From contig NC_089856.1 of NCBI RefSeq assembly GCF_036373705.1, positions 13,608,501 to 13,672,500 of the forward strand: DNA of 64,000 nt, written 5' to 3'. The position numbers and the translations under genes are program-made. Positions within the stretch are counted from its first letter, which is position 1; each line of letters begins with the position of its first letter. Under the pieces are notes generated by a model, which made no database searches, was not told where the DNA came from, and saw only the letters and a program-made list of their open reading frames with translations. The stretch is from Amia ocellicauda. Taxonomy: Eukaryota > Chordata > Actinopteri > Amiiformes > Amiidae. Below, one piece after another: positions 12,890 through 24,034 of the stretch.

Positions 12890-13112
12890 CACACACGGGC
12901 ATCAACTGACATATGGACTGACCGACTAACTGATACACCGAGTGACTGTCTGACTGAAACACTGATAGGGTGACTGACTGAAGCATTGGCTGAAAGGCAC
13001 GCTGACCAGTACTGAATAACATTCTGCCTTAGTGAGCGATGTAACCAATGACTGACTGACACACTGACTGACACACTGACTGAACAGCAGACTGACTGAC
13101 ACACTGACGATC
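12890..13112. repeat. Degenerate CTGA tandem array
   Basis: Units of the form ACTGACTGACAC recur with drift over about 220 bp, becoming cleaner toward the right end. Open frames on the minus strand here (VSVSVSQ-like) are produced by the repeat. Confidence 0.75.
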
Positions 13113-13347
13113 TGACACTCTGCAAATACAATTACTCCTCCTCCTCCTACTTCTACTTTTCTTACTAATTGCAACGCCATTACTACTACTCATGCTTCTA
13201 CTCATAATATTTAACACCTAATAAACCCCTACAGCTAACAGACTTTACTTATAGAGTGTAAAGGGCCGTGTTTACAGTACCAGGGCAGTGTATGTAAGCG
13301 GGCCAGAGGGTGTCATGTTTCAGCGCGCCAGTGTCCGCCGGCGTCCC

Positions 13348-13348
13348 T

Positions 13349-13380
<32 letters not shown>

Positions 13381-13472
13381 GGACAAGACAAGACAAGACA
13401 AGACAAGACAAGACAGACAAGACAGACAAGACAGACAGACAGACAAGACAAGACAAGACAGACAAGACAATT
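13348..13472. repeat. Mixed (GACA)n / (GACAA)n array
   Basis: A run of about eight GACA units is followed by interleaved GACAA and GACA units ending near 13472. Both strands yield repeat-derived open frames that should not be annotated. Confidence 0.9.
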
Positions 13473-14077
13473 GGAGTTGCGCGCGGCGAAGCCACAGGTC
13501 GAAGGGGAGTTTGTAAAAGGCGTCCATGTAAACTGTTACTAAACCCAAACAACAATATATGACAATAATAGTGATAATAACGAGGAACCCTTTCAGATGT
13601 TTACTTGTACAATCTGCCTTGTACGGGAAGACAATACATGATACAAAACCGTGGTTATGAGATGATCACATATAGATACAGATGTACATGTATACAACCA
13701 ATTGGATGTGTTTAACTGAGATCCCACTGTATCAGGCGCTCAAAGACAAGCGCTTGGTGTGTCTGCCCTGCTGTACTGTTCATTATACAGCCGTGACAGC
13801 TCTGTGAGTTACACCTAATGAAACCGCGCATTGGCCATGCCGATGGGGGTGACTAGCCGATCGTGACATGATTTCATTTCTCTGTCTGTCTGTCTGTGTG
13901 TCGGTCTGCAGGCAAATCATGTTTCTTTTCCGCCGTTGCTATGGCACCCACCGCCCCGACCGATGCACCAGCCGCTGTCGTGAAAGCCGAACCCCCCCCC
14001 CGGTCCTCCTCCTCCTCCTCCTCCTCCTGTTTCTCCCTCTTCCTCTCCCACCTCTACCCCTCTACCGCCTGCCTTAC

Positions 14078-14290
14078 CTGTCGCGAAAGGCGATCGGCCC
14101 CGATTCTCGGATTTATGTCTCTGGCTTTCCGCTTGTTTTCTCTGGCGACGGCAGCATCTCCGGTAGCTTTTACCTGGAACCCCAAACAACTTCCGGTCCG
14201 ACACTGGGATACAGACAGGACAAATCCAGCACCGAGCGAGTCGATCGCCAGGGAGCCCCGAGCACATCGATGCGGCGCTGAAGGAGGGGG
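14078..14290 (-). promoter_or_regulatory. ikzf4: Candidate IKZF4 5' noncoding exon and CpG-rich promoter
   Basis: Read on the minus strand, this CpG-dense block ends in a strong splice donor, CGCGACAG followed by GTAAGGCAGG, at 14078/14077. The next coding exon of IKZF4 begins at an acceptor at 9832, and no other minus-strand gene lies between. I infer a transcription start and first noncoding exon here. The 5' limit is a guess from the drop in CpG near 14290. A plus-strand open frame through the same bases has no family match and looks incidental. Confidence 0.4.
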
Positions 14291-14994
14291 CTTGTAGGGA
14301 GAGAGAGAGAGACAGACTTGAGCAACATGTTTCTCTACAGTACAGTTGGAGGCAGGATCCAGTTTTGGACAAGTCTGGAGAATAAACTGATACCAGAACT
14401 CAATATATAGGACAATATAATTCACTTCCATAAAAGGAGAATCCTGCATGATGCAAATTAAAAATATAATACAATAGAGTAATAAACCTAAATACTGCCT
14501 CTGTAATGTCTAAGGCAGATCAGTGCAGTGTGTTTGAGTGTCCTGAGTGTATAGTGTATTCAGTGTGTTGATGAGTGTATTGTGTTGAGTGTATAGAGTG
14601 TGTTGAGATTCTTTGTGCAGCACCCAGATACACACAAAGCTCTTCATTTTGTCTTAATGCTCCTGGCCCCGGGTTCCAGCCCTGTGCCACTGTGCGCCTG
14701 TCTGTGCTGCTGTCCCTCTGTGTCCATATAATTGGCCAAGTACAGCAAACCCACTTCTCCCTTCATGTTTTCCTTCTTTCTTTTTTATTTTTTTGTTTGC
14801 CTAAGAAGGTGAAGCACAAACAAAAAGAGCCTGATTTTCTGACCCCAGTAGAACATCCTCAGGCAGACTCATCCTGCAGCTATGACACCTGGGTGGTCAA
14901 GGCACCTGTACTACACAGCTGGAAGCACAAACTGGGAATTCAAATTAAGCCAGAACTTTATATAGGTCATACCTAACTGCAAGGTGCTATATAA

Positions 14995-16285
14995 AGTGAT
15001 TAGTTCAGAGTACCACAGGGTTCAAACATTGGACCTATACTTTTTTTCATTGTACATCCTCCCTTTAGGTGATATCATTTGTTGACATAATATTAACTTT
15101 CACAGTTACGCAGACGACACACAATTCTATGAAACCTGGGTGTCCTCTGTGATCATAATCTATCTTTTGAATCACACATTCAGAATGTGTCGAGATCTTC
15201 CTTCCTCCAGCTTAGAAACATTGCTAGACTGATACAATTCCTCTTATTACATGACACTGAGACATTGATACACACATTTGTTACATCTAGATTGGATTAC
15301 TCTAATGCCATTCTGTCAGGCAGCACAGCACTTCAGTTAGTTCAAAATGCTGCTGCAAGAATCCTAACTAAAACAATAAAACATGACCACATCACTCCAG
15401 TATTAGCTTCTCTTCACTGGCTGCCCGTGCGCTACAGGATAGATGTCAAAAGTTCTCTTATTCACATTTAAAGCACTAAAGGGATTGGCACCCTCCTACT
15501 TAAAAGATCTCCATATCGAATACACTCCATTGAGATCCCAGGAAGCCGGTTACTTAGTGGTCCCTAAAATACACAAGAAAATCGCAGGTTGTAGAGCATT
15601 TAGTTATAGGGCCGAGAAACTGTGGAACGATCTTCCAGCCAATGTAAGAGATGCTCCCTCTGTCTTAGACTTTAAATCACAGCTGAAGATTAATCTGTTT
15701 AGTCTCTGTTTTCTAGCACATAGTGCCACCAGTGTGCCATGACCAGTACCTGAGCACAACTGTCTTTTTGTCTTCCAGCAATAGCCACCTCTGAGGGGCT
15801 GATGAGGCACCCTGTCCCCCACCGTGGAAGCCCAACCCACCTCAGAGGCATCCCACTACGGAAGGCTAACGAGGCACCCACACCCAAAGGTCTGACAAGC
15901 CATTGCCACCCAACGACTGTTGATGGTCCAACCCCCCACCCCTGAGGGCCGGAGAGAGGCCCCCACTAGAGTGAAGACCATAGTTAGCAGCACCGATTAA
16001 GAACTTTCTGATCTCCTTGCTGCTGTAACAACTATACTGCTTGGAGGGGAGGCAACCATTAGGCCTAGGCCTTAAGCAGTGGACCCCCAGAGATTTAGTT
16101 TCTCCTACATGCCATCCATAGGAGTTTTTTGTTTTCTCTCCTAAACAAATGGTTTATTTAGATCACTTAAACTGTTAATGGTATATTTTTATTTTTACTT
16201 TATTCTATTATTTATGTATTATTTTATTTTGCTGTACATTTGCTGTATGTTTACCAGTCTGTAAAGCGCTTTGTGGCTACCCTCA
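14995..16285 (+). mobile_element. Truncated L2-type LINE, reverse transcriptase C-terminal half and 3' tail
   Basis: The sequence encodes the end of a non-LTR reverse transcriptase. The VPQGS motif region lies at about 15010, the catalytic Y-A-D-D box at 15107-15118, and then LDYSNAIL, LVQNAAARILT, LHWLPVRYRI, APSYLKDL, FSYRAEKLWNDLP and DFKSQLK. The frame breaks at about 15445-15470, where the RIDVK block leaves one frame and FTFKALKG continues in another. The 3' UTR-like tail ends TGTAAAGCGCTTTGTGGCTAC near 16280. This is a dead 5'-truncated copy of the fish L2/CR1 group. Confidence 0.85.
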
Positions 16286-16695
16286 CTCACAGACAGGAAG
16301 TAAGCCTCAGCAAGCGCTCCTCAAAATGTCAGCCCCAGTTTCTCACCACTTCTAGGAAAAACACCTTATAGATATTTCAGACTTTTTTTCTGTTTCCTTC
16401 CTTCACAATCAGGCTTTTGTTACACAGAATAATCTCCACACTGACTAAATCATCAAAAGAAAGCACCTTTTTCTTATCTTAGACTCAAGGGCATGACAGT
16501 GCTAAAATTAAAATGAACACTTAAACATTTCCATTCAGTAACATCACTGACTGTACTGTACTGCCACAGAGATGTTGACTGTATTGTATTGTACTGTACT
16601 GCTGCTGTAGAGGTACTGACTGGACTGTCCTGCTGCAAAGACACTGACTGGACTGGACTGCTGCATAAATCACTGACTTGACAACAAGATCTAGC

Positions 16696-16800
16696 GATTA
16701 GTTCGGAGTACCACAGGGTTCAGTCCTCGGACCTATACTTTTTTCATTGTACATGCTCCCTTTAGGTGATATCATTCGACAACATTATATTAACTTTCAC
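16696..16800 (+). mobile_element. Second short L2 LINE fragment
   Basis: This stretch repeats 14998-15104 with few differences (TACCACAGGGTTC, TTTAGGTGATATCATT, TTAACTTTCAC). It breaks off just before the Y-A-D-D box, so it is an independent truncated copy or a duplicated piece of the neighbouring element. Confidence 0.8.
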
Positions 16801-17572
16801 TGGGATTGAAGTCTCATTTACAGGACAGACCACAGAGTGGTTCAGTCCAGTCCACCCCTGGGGAAGTTGTCCATTGCCAGGCCCTTTCAGTAGAAGAAGA
16901 CAATTGGGACAGCAGGTTTCAGTTCATTTCAGTTTTTATTCTGAACCATCTGGTGAACACTGTAACAGCCAAGGCTTTGGGAATGACTCCCCCCCATCAC
17001 CCTGCAGTGACCACAAGCTGGGAGGACACGGGAGGGATTCACACTGGGAGTACCCAACAAAGCAGGTAGTAGATGCCTGAAGTTTAAAAACTGAACACTA
17101 AATTATTACCTCAGCAGTGGTATTTGGAAGGATGGTATTTTTTTACCTGCATTATACAGCCCACCACAAGATGGCAGAAAACACCAGGAATTCACAAAAG
17201 GAGCACAGTCCATGTAGTGTGTGCTTTAATGTATGTGCCACGAGTGTATGTCATTAAGTGTGTAGTTGGTGCACTGCTGGGCTAGAACTGATATTTAACC
17301 CATCTATGTTTTGTGCTCTTGTTGCTGTAAGTTTTAGGCCCACCTCTTGTTTGGCATGTTGCTGCCGTGTTATGCCTATCTGTGGTACCACTGTTGTTTA
17401 AACCCCTAGCTACCTCCCCCCCACCTCCCCAGGGTTCTAGAATCTAAAGTGTTAGGCTTTGGACATTTTTGCTGCAAGTAGAATTGCTTTAATGCGTGGG
17501 AGAGATACAGGGGGAGAAAGTCCAGGAGAAGGGGCAACGGTTACAGGGGATGTGGGGGAGGAAACAGCTGGG
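16801..17572. other. Intergenic flank between L2 debris and DNAJC22
   Basis: No gene was recognised. Two ATTAAA-type signals on the minus strand, near 17488-17493 and 17226-17231, lie 80 and 340 nt past the DNAJC22 stop codon. They are plausible poly(A) signals for that gene. Confidence 0.4.
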
Positions 17573-18855
17573 TCAGGCCGCCCTGTGTGCCCGGCGCCGG
17601 CTCTGCAGTGTCTCATAGGCCTCCTGGATCTGCAGGAACATCTGGGCTGCCTCCTGGCTCCGACCAGGGTTGTGGTCCGGGTGCCACTGCTTTACCAGCT
17701 CGCGGTAGCTGTGAGTGATTTCTTCCGGGGTTGCACTGCTGCTCAGTGACAGCACCTGGACACAGAGGGACATAGGGACACTCAGTCACACATGGACACG
17801 GAGGGACAAGGGACACACCCTCACCTCTCCCCCTACAATCCTCCTCTGCCCCTCACCTTCAGTGCATGCCTCTCTCTCTCGCTGTACTCTCGGATCAGCC
17901 AGTCCAGCAGCCCCTCCCAGCCCTGCTCAGGTGTTCGCCCCCCAGTCACAAGGCATAGGACCCTGTAGGGAAGCAGCAGGCAGGACTCCAGCAGCCGGCC
18001 CAGCCAGGGGAAAAACCACAGCCAGTCCAGCAGGGCGGCGACACAGTCAGAGATATAGGAGAGGGTGGCAGTCGTGTTGTAGAAAGCACAGTATCCCAGC
18101 GGGGCCGAGAATGCCAGCCAGCACAGACCAAGGCGGTAGAGACGGGCACCTAGAGGGGGTGGCACACATTTAGGTACAAAGGCAAGGCACACTCACACAG
18201 CCACACTCAGAGACACATGTTCTGTGTTGGTCTGTCTGTCAATGTGTCACTCACTCAGTCAACCATTGTATCAGTCAGTCAGTGTATCAGTCTCACCCAG
18301 CTTATCCGGGGGGGCTCCAGGTGGGGCTGTGGGTTTGTAGTGTCGGTGTTGGCTGGCGGTGATGCTGGCGGCGAGGCTGATGGGCAGTGGGGCAAGGGCA
18401 TTGCCGTAGAACACGGGCGAGGCCAGCAGCCCGGCAAACAGGGTGCTATGCAGGTCAGAGGTCAGCGGCCCAGCACAGGACACTAGGTGCACCCCCGCGC
18501 ACACACTCAGTGGCAGGACCAGGAGCCAGAAACAGCTCAGTGAGCGCAGGCCAATCAGGGCCACCACCCCAAAGTACACACCAACGCACACCTGGCCGGC
18601 CAGTCGGAAGGGACTCATCGGGGGAGGCATGGCCCTGTGATTCCTTCCACTCCTGGCTCCTCCATCTTCTTCCCGATTGGCTGCTTCCACGTAGGCGGGG
18701 ATGCGGTAGAACTCCCTGGCCCAGCCCACTCCAAACCCCCCAAAGGTGAGCAGCCAGAGCAGGGCATGGCTGTCTCTCCCCAGGTATAGGTGGTGCAGTC
18801 CGAGCAGCCCCCCCGCTGCCCAGAGCACATAGGTCATCACTAGCCCCTTACCCAT
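17573..18855 (-). CDS. dnajc22: DNAJC22, membrane-embedded DnaJ homolog, 3 coding exons
   Basis: Coding exons are 18855-18297, 18149-17857 and 17755-17573. They give 1035 nt or 344 residues, against about 341 in human. The start (MGKGLVMTYVLWAAGG) and the GLHHLYLGRDSHALLWLLT block match the family closely. Several hydrophobic segments follow, including VCVGVYFGVVALIGL and the SPVFYGNALAPLPISLAASITA region. The last exon carries the J domain with the diagnostic H-P-D motif (VKQWHPDHNPGR), placed at the C-terminus as is typical of this family. It ends in an Arg/Ala-rich tail. Junctions are phase 1 and phase 0 with good consensus sites. Known role: a poorly characterised J-protein, the homolog of fly wurst, which acts in clathrin-mediated endocytosis with Hsc70. 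Confidence 0.96.
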
Positions 18856-18943
18856 AGGGGGCGATATCAGCTAAGGAGCTATGAGGCAACAGTTGAATGC
18901 AGTTTAGGAGGATTCTGTCATTTTCCGATTGACCAATCATATC
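18856..18943 (-). other. dnajc22: DNAJC22 5' UTR segment upstream of the ATG
   Basis: On the minus strand a clear acceptor (ctgcattgcag) ends at 18944, followed by 88 nt leading to the ATG at 18855. This fits splicing from the upstream noncoding exon at 19523. Confidence 0.5.
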
Positions 18944-19522
18944 CTGCAATGCAGTCACAAATAAGGAGAAGAGGTAGAAACATTACAGCTATTCAGAACA
19001 CTACTACATACATCTACCCATATATACACATCTGTAGTGGAAGGTATATAGTCAAATAAATATGTTTATTACACTCTATTAATTCATGAGCAGGGTCTTT
19101 TCAGAGGCTGTTGAAACACTACTTCGTCCCCACAGAAGCAACTGTCAAGATGCCAGTTAATTGACACCCATGTGGAGGGGGTCAGATAGCTGCATTAAAG
19201 CTACTTTGGGGGTGAAATAAAGCACGTGGTAGAAGTTATCAGGTATAAATCTACTTGTAGGTAGTTTTTTGTTTGTTTGTTTGTTTTTTCAAAGACACAC
19301 GGTTTAATTATTAAGCCAAAGTCAGTCTCGTTTTATACAGTCTGTAGCTGGTGTGTTCACCGAATGGAAACTGAACACAGACCGATTCCAGAAGGCCATT
19401 CGACTTTAGCAGCGACTCTGAACGACCCCCCGCGTTCTAGCACTATGTAAGCATCTGAATTTAGCTGTCGAGTGATTGATTGATTAATTGGGTTGATAAA
19501 TTGATAGGTTAGGCTCGCTTAC

Positions 19523-19770
19523 CTGAAATATTACTCTCTCTCTCTCTGTCTTCGGTATTCTCTCCCTCTCCCCTTCGCTCTCTCTCCCCCCTTCGGTCTC
19601 TTTCTGTCTGTATCAGCATTGGACTTTCACCCCGCCGATCATCGCCATAAAACTGGCATTTCACGGCTCGACTCGTCATCACGACGGTCCATCGTGAAAA
19701 GTTACACCCGCGAGAATGTGAAGTCATACCGACCACACTAATCCATATTTCGGGGTTCCTTTGACTCATA
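19523..19770 (-). promoter_or_regulatory. dnajc22: Candidate DNAJC22 noncoding first exon and promoter
   Basis: On the minus strand a CpG-containing segment ends at a strong donor, ATTTCAG followed by GTAAGCGAGCC, at 19523/19522. It fits the acceptor at 18944. The 5' limit is approximate. The 97-codon open frame across it has no family match. Confidence 0.45.
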
Positions 19771-20034
19771 CAGACTTTGTAAAGCCCCTCATGCGAAGAC
19801 AAATACTCCCAAAAGCAAATTTTCAGTTGCCAGATGATTATTATTCCGGTGGTTGTTTTTTGCCTTGTTGTTTTTTTTATTATAATCCAAAATTATTCAT
19901 GTATAACATTATAATTTCAGATAATGCAATCGGAAAACCAGAAGATGTCAGACATAGACAACTAACCACAGACACTGACTGATGGACATACAGAGAAACA
20001 AACTGACAAGCACAGAAGGTGATGCCTACTCTCT

Positions 20035-20440
20035 ATTGCGCCTTCATTTTGCTCTTTCCCACCCTGATATTAACCTGCACTAGTTCACCTTACAGACTGT
20101 ACTTGATCACAATGCTCCAGCATATTCAATACGTCTGTTTTCAACATTTTCATACTCAATATTTTATCATTGATATTGGTATTTTATGTGTATAGCTACT
20201 TTATATGTCATATTGTAAATTGTCTTTTATATTGTATTGTTTGCATAGCCCGCTGTGGATTATGTGCATTGGGGGTGTATATCTTGTATATTTTGTAAAT
20301 TACTCACCACTTCTTTAATGTTTTTATTTTATTATTATTAACGTTAGAATGGCATACTGGACTGTTTGAATGTCACTCTCCTTTTATATTGTGTAAACTG
20401 TGACGTGGCAATAAACTTGATTTGATTTGATTTGAGGTGT
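20035..20440 (+). mobile_element. 3' end of a non-LTR retroelement with a TTGAT-type tail
   Basis: AT-rich sequence ends in GGCAATAAACTTGATTTGATTTGATTTG. An AATAAA-containing end followed by a short tandem tail is typical of 3' ends of fish LINEs of the L2 and related groups. No protein remnant was found. Confidence 0.5.
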
Positions 20441-21059
20441 AGCAATTCCCTTAGAAATCATGGGGGGCGTTCGTAGGGGACAGGGGGGGCGGGTCGCATG
20501 GGACACGAGTGCAGACTGTGGCCCATATAGCCTCTGTGTGTTCGTGTGTATACTATACCATACCAGATTACACTGCATTTTTATATTGAAGCCACATACG
20601 ATTCAGTTTCTGAGCAACAGAAAGCATTAAAAGCACGATTAAGCACAAGGGACTCATCCTAAAGGAATACATTCTACCAGATCGTTACCCACGGACACTA
20701 CTATTACGACTACTAACTTACATACAGTAGTACCACTGCTTCTGACATACATATAATTATGCTAACTTACACAGAGTAAGTTACACTCCCCCTAGTCTAC
20801 ACTGTCACTGATGAACAGCTCATAACCGTAATACTTCTACTGCTTCGACTAACCTACCCACCTACACCTAACCTACACTGACACTACCTACATACTGTCA
20901 TGACCATGTTATACAGTATATTCAGTAGTTCCTTATGCAAATAGTGCTTTCGCATGCAGACACAGTACAGTCAGATACTTTATCACCATGGAGATATGTT
21001 CGATTGAATGGCAGTGATTCATTGAATTAAGCATGTGTATCTTTGCTGCTTTTTGTGCC

Positions 21060-21712
21060 CTTTCTGGGGGCGTGAACCAGCGCCTCAGTGTATACGACGG
21101 TGTGTGTGACGCAATGTGTCGTCCAGCGAATCAGCTTGTGCGCGGGGGTCCCATCTGCAGCGGCCTCCCAACCACTTGTAGCCGAGGGGGGCCTTGTCAG
21201 CCAATCAGCGGCAGGCACCACAAATTCAATTTCCTAGCACGCCACGCCTACCCCATCGAGCCCAGCCCCGCGTGCCGATACGGACCCAATTTAAATAAAC
21301 TCCACCGAAGCCACGCCCACTCATCGGCCATAGCGCGGCGAGGCCCCGCCCCCAGGCTCTATCCCCTCCCTCTTCTCACAGGAGCCCCGCCAGCTGTGCA
21401 CAGCGCGGCAGTGTAGCTCTGCTCTTTATTGCTCCCCCCGGGCTCTGGTGTGCGGCGTATCCGCTCATTAGACCTGGTAGTCGGGGTTAAATACCCGCAG
21501 GGACCGCCGACGCTCCTCTCCGGAAAACAAGCTTCGCAGGAGGAGAAAAACAGGAACTAGACTTTTTTTTTTTTTTTTTAAATACAGAGATTTTTAATTG
21601 CGTGTAGCATATTCTACTTATTTTATAATCAGTGTTTATAGATGTATATATAGATCTTTTTTTTAAACTATCTGAGCGTGTCCCGTTCCCCACGACATGC
21701 TTATTTCGGAGA
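21060..21712 (+). promoter_or_regulatory. lmbr1l: LMBR1L promoter and 5' UTR
   Basis: A GC-rich block contains an inverted CCAAT-type motif (AGCCAATCAGCG near 21199), GCCACGCCC-type GC/KLF boxes (about 21240, 21310 and 21340) and an AT-rich ATTTAAATAAAC element near 21290. It leads into a 5' UTR before the ATG at 21713. The transcription start cannot be placed precisely. Confidence 0.55.
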
Positions 21713-22353
21713 ATGGAAGAGGACGACGTGACGCTTAGAGAGCAGGTTTTCCATAACCGAGTTCGGGAGATCATTGTGAGTAATTTGAATCCATCAGTCT
21801 TGTCTGCTGATTGTATTATTTTATGTATTTGTGTACGTGCATCACGCAGAGCCATCCCTCGGTGCTAGCCGGTTCAAAATACAGTAGTCTCTGTGGTATA
21901 CCCCAGGTCTACAGAAAAACAATGCTCTGCCCTAGTAACAACGAACGGACTGCCAACTCATCAATACGATGCAAACCTTTTTAAATCAATAATTAAGCAA
22001 ACCTGAATAAAAAGCGTGCATTCTTTTTTAAACATGAATATTCTGCCACCCGGTGTTTAGCATCGTCACCGTGCGAGCACTGTGGGAATGAAGGTATTGA
22101 CCTATCGGTGCAGTATTGCTAGTGGTAATCCTATATCCCCTAGTTTGCGAAATAAATAGATTAATAGAATAGCCAAATGTGTAGAGTTAGTAAATAATTG
22201 ATGATTGGTTTAATCGGTGACCATATGAATGAACTGAACGGTGAAAGGGACAGGTCTGCAGCACTGTCTGGCTGTCCCCGTTATTACCGGGAGCCCGAAT
22301 CCCACGCCTCTCTGTGCTCGGCGAGTTTGCGGCTGATTCACGGTCCAGGCACG

Positions 22354-22402
<49 letters not shown>

Positions 22403-24002
22403 ATCTCCGTTGCCTGGGTCGGATCCCTGGACACGGGGCGAGCGTGTGTGACAGTCTCGATCCGTCTCTCACGGTTGTTTTAAAAGAAATATTTACATCA
22501 ATGATTTCAAGGTTACATTTTTCTTACAGGTGAGATTAGAAAATCATGTTAATTATCTTAAGACTGTTTTGTGCTGAATCGGACTGTGCAGTACTGTGGT
22601 GGACTGGAGCTGGACTGTAGTGTTGTTTACTGGACTGTCCTGTCCTATACTGTACCGGCTTGTATTGTGCTGTACTGTAGTATGCTGTACTGTTATATGT
22701 TGTCTCTGTGCTTTGCTGGGATTTAGTTTAAAAGGACACAACATTTACAGTCTTCTCCAACATCCTCCTCCACTGTAAATCAGTCGATTCTCCGCCCTGT
22801 GCTTTTGGGAGCCTGGAGGCAGGGGGGATGGGGGGATGGGGGACTGGGGAGGTGTGTGTGTGGGGAGGGGTCCCTGGACACTGCTGTCCATTAGCAGTCT
22901 GACTGCAGGAGCGAAAGTGATAAAAACAGGGGGAGTGGGAGTGGGGGATGACAGTGCCAGCCAGACAGGGACCCTGCTGGGGGAGAGGGGGCTTTGACTT
23001 CAACAGCTGGCAACTGGGAGAGTATGATGGTAGAGAGAGAGAGGTGACACTGTTGACCCCTGGTGGTCTGCATTATGTGTGATTGTACTGAGCAGTTTTG
23101 CTGCAACGGTTAACGTATTGGGCTGTACTGGACTATTTGGTTCTGTGAACTTAACTGTGGTGTGCCCTCTCTTACTGTGCCATCCTGTATGGTGCTGTGC
23201 TTACCTGTGGAAGATTGTGCTGTGCTGGGCTTTTGTGTGGCACTGTTGAGGCGGTGCTGCTGTTGGGTTGCCAGGCAGTGTGGAGCTGGCAGAGCAGCTA
23301 GTGACGTGGAGCCCGACAGCTTACTTGTGGACTTCGGCACAGGGCAGGGGGACAACACAGCTCAGCACTGCTCTGACCTGTGAGCATACCAGCAATCTCT
23401 GTCTCTCTTTCTTATGCAATCCCTCTCTCTCACTCTCTCTCCTTCCCAGGCATCCCTGACACTGGTCTATGTCATGCACACTGTCTCTTTATCTCCCAAT
23501 TAGCAAATTCCTGAAGGTGTCTCTCCCCTGCTTTCTCTCTGTCTCTGTCTCTCTCTCTCTGTCAGGGGAGAACTTGCATTGTAGCATTGCATGACTTCTC
23601 CGTTCTTGAGGTTAATCATTTTGAAGAGGGGGGGCTAACATGTGACCAGGGAATGGTTTATGAGGATCTGTAGCCTCTGTCTGCTGTGGACATGGCCTGG
23701 TAATCAATACTCCGATCAGGCATACTGTGATCTGTGTGCAGTGTGCCTGCTGAGCCAGCTGCCCAGAGCGATAGATAGAGAGAGAGAGAGAGAGAGAGGG
23801 GTGGGGGCAGGGATAGTAGGGTCCCATAGACTCTGTCTGTGTGTGCCTTTGATTGTGTCATGCTATTCTATGCTTTGCGTTTAAATTGTTTCCATTTTAA
23901 ATTTGTTCTATTGTCATTATTAGCAGTAATGCCCAAGGTCTGGTTCTGTCCTCTGATGTTCAGTTATACCACCGAAAGAGTGTGTGTGTATGCAGTGGTG
24001 TG

Positions 24003-24034
<32 letters not shown>

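Larger units (their letters stand above)
9832..14077. other. IKZF4 upstream intron or 5' flank
   Basis: Apart from the candidate exon at 11409-11501 and the CTGA and GACA arrays, I see no gene here. The contents are GA-rich low-complexity sequence (11600-11870), short TA tracts (12630-12648) and unassigned unique DNA. If the CpG exon at 14078 is correct, this is a single intron of about 4.2 kb. Confidence 0.5.

Noticed and set aside
13896-14297. Plus-strand frame MAPTAPTDAPAAVV over the CpG block
   Set aside because: The start looked like a coding first exon, but the rest is a Ser run and unpatterned sequence. The strong donor is on the other strand, so a minus-strand noncoding exon is preferred.
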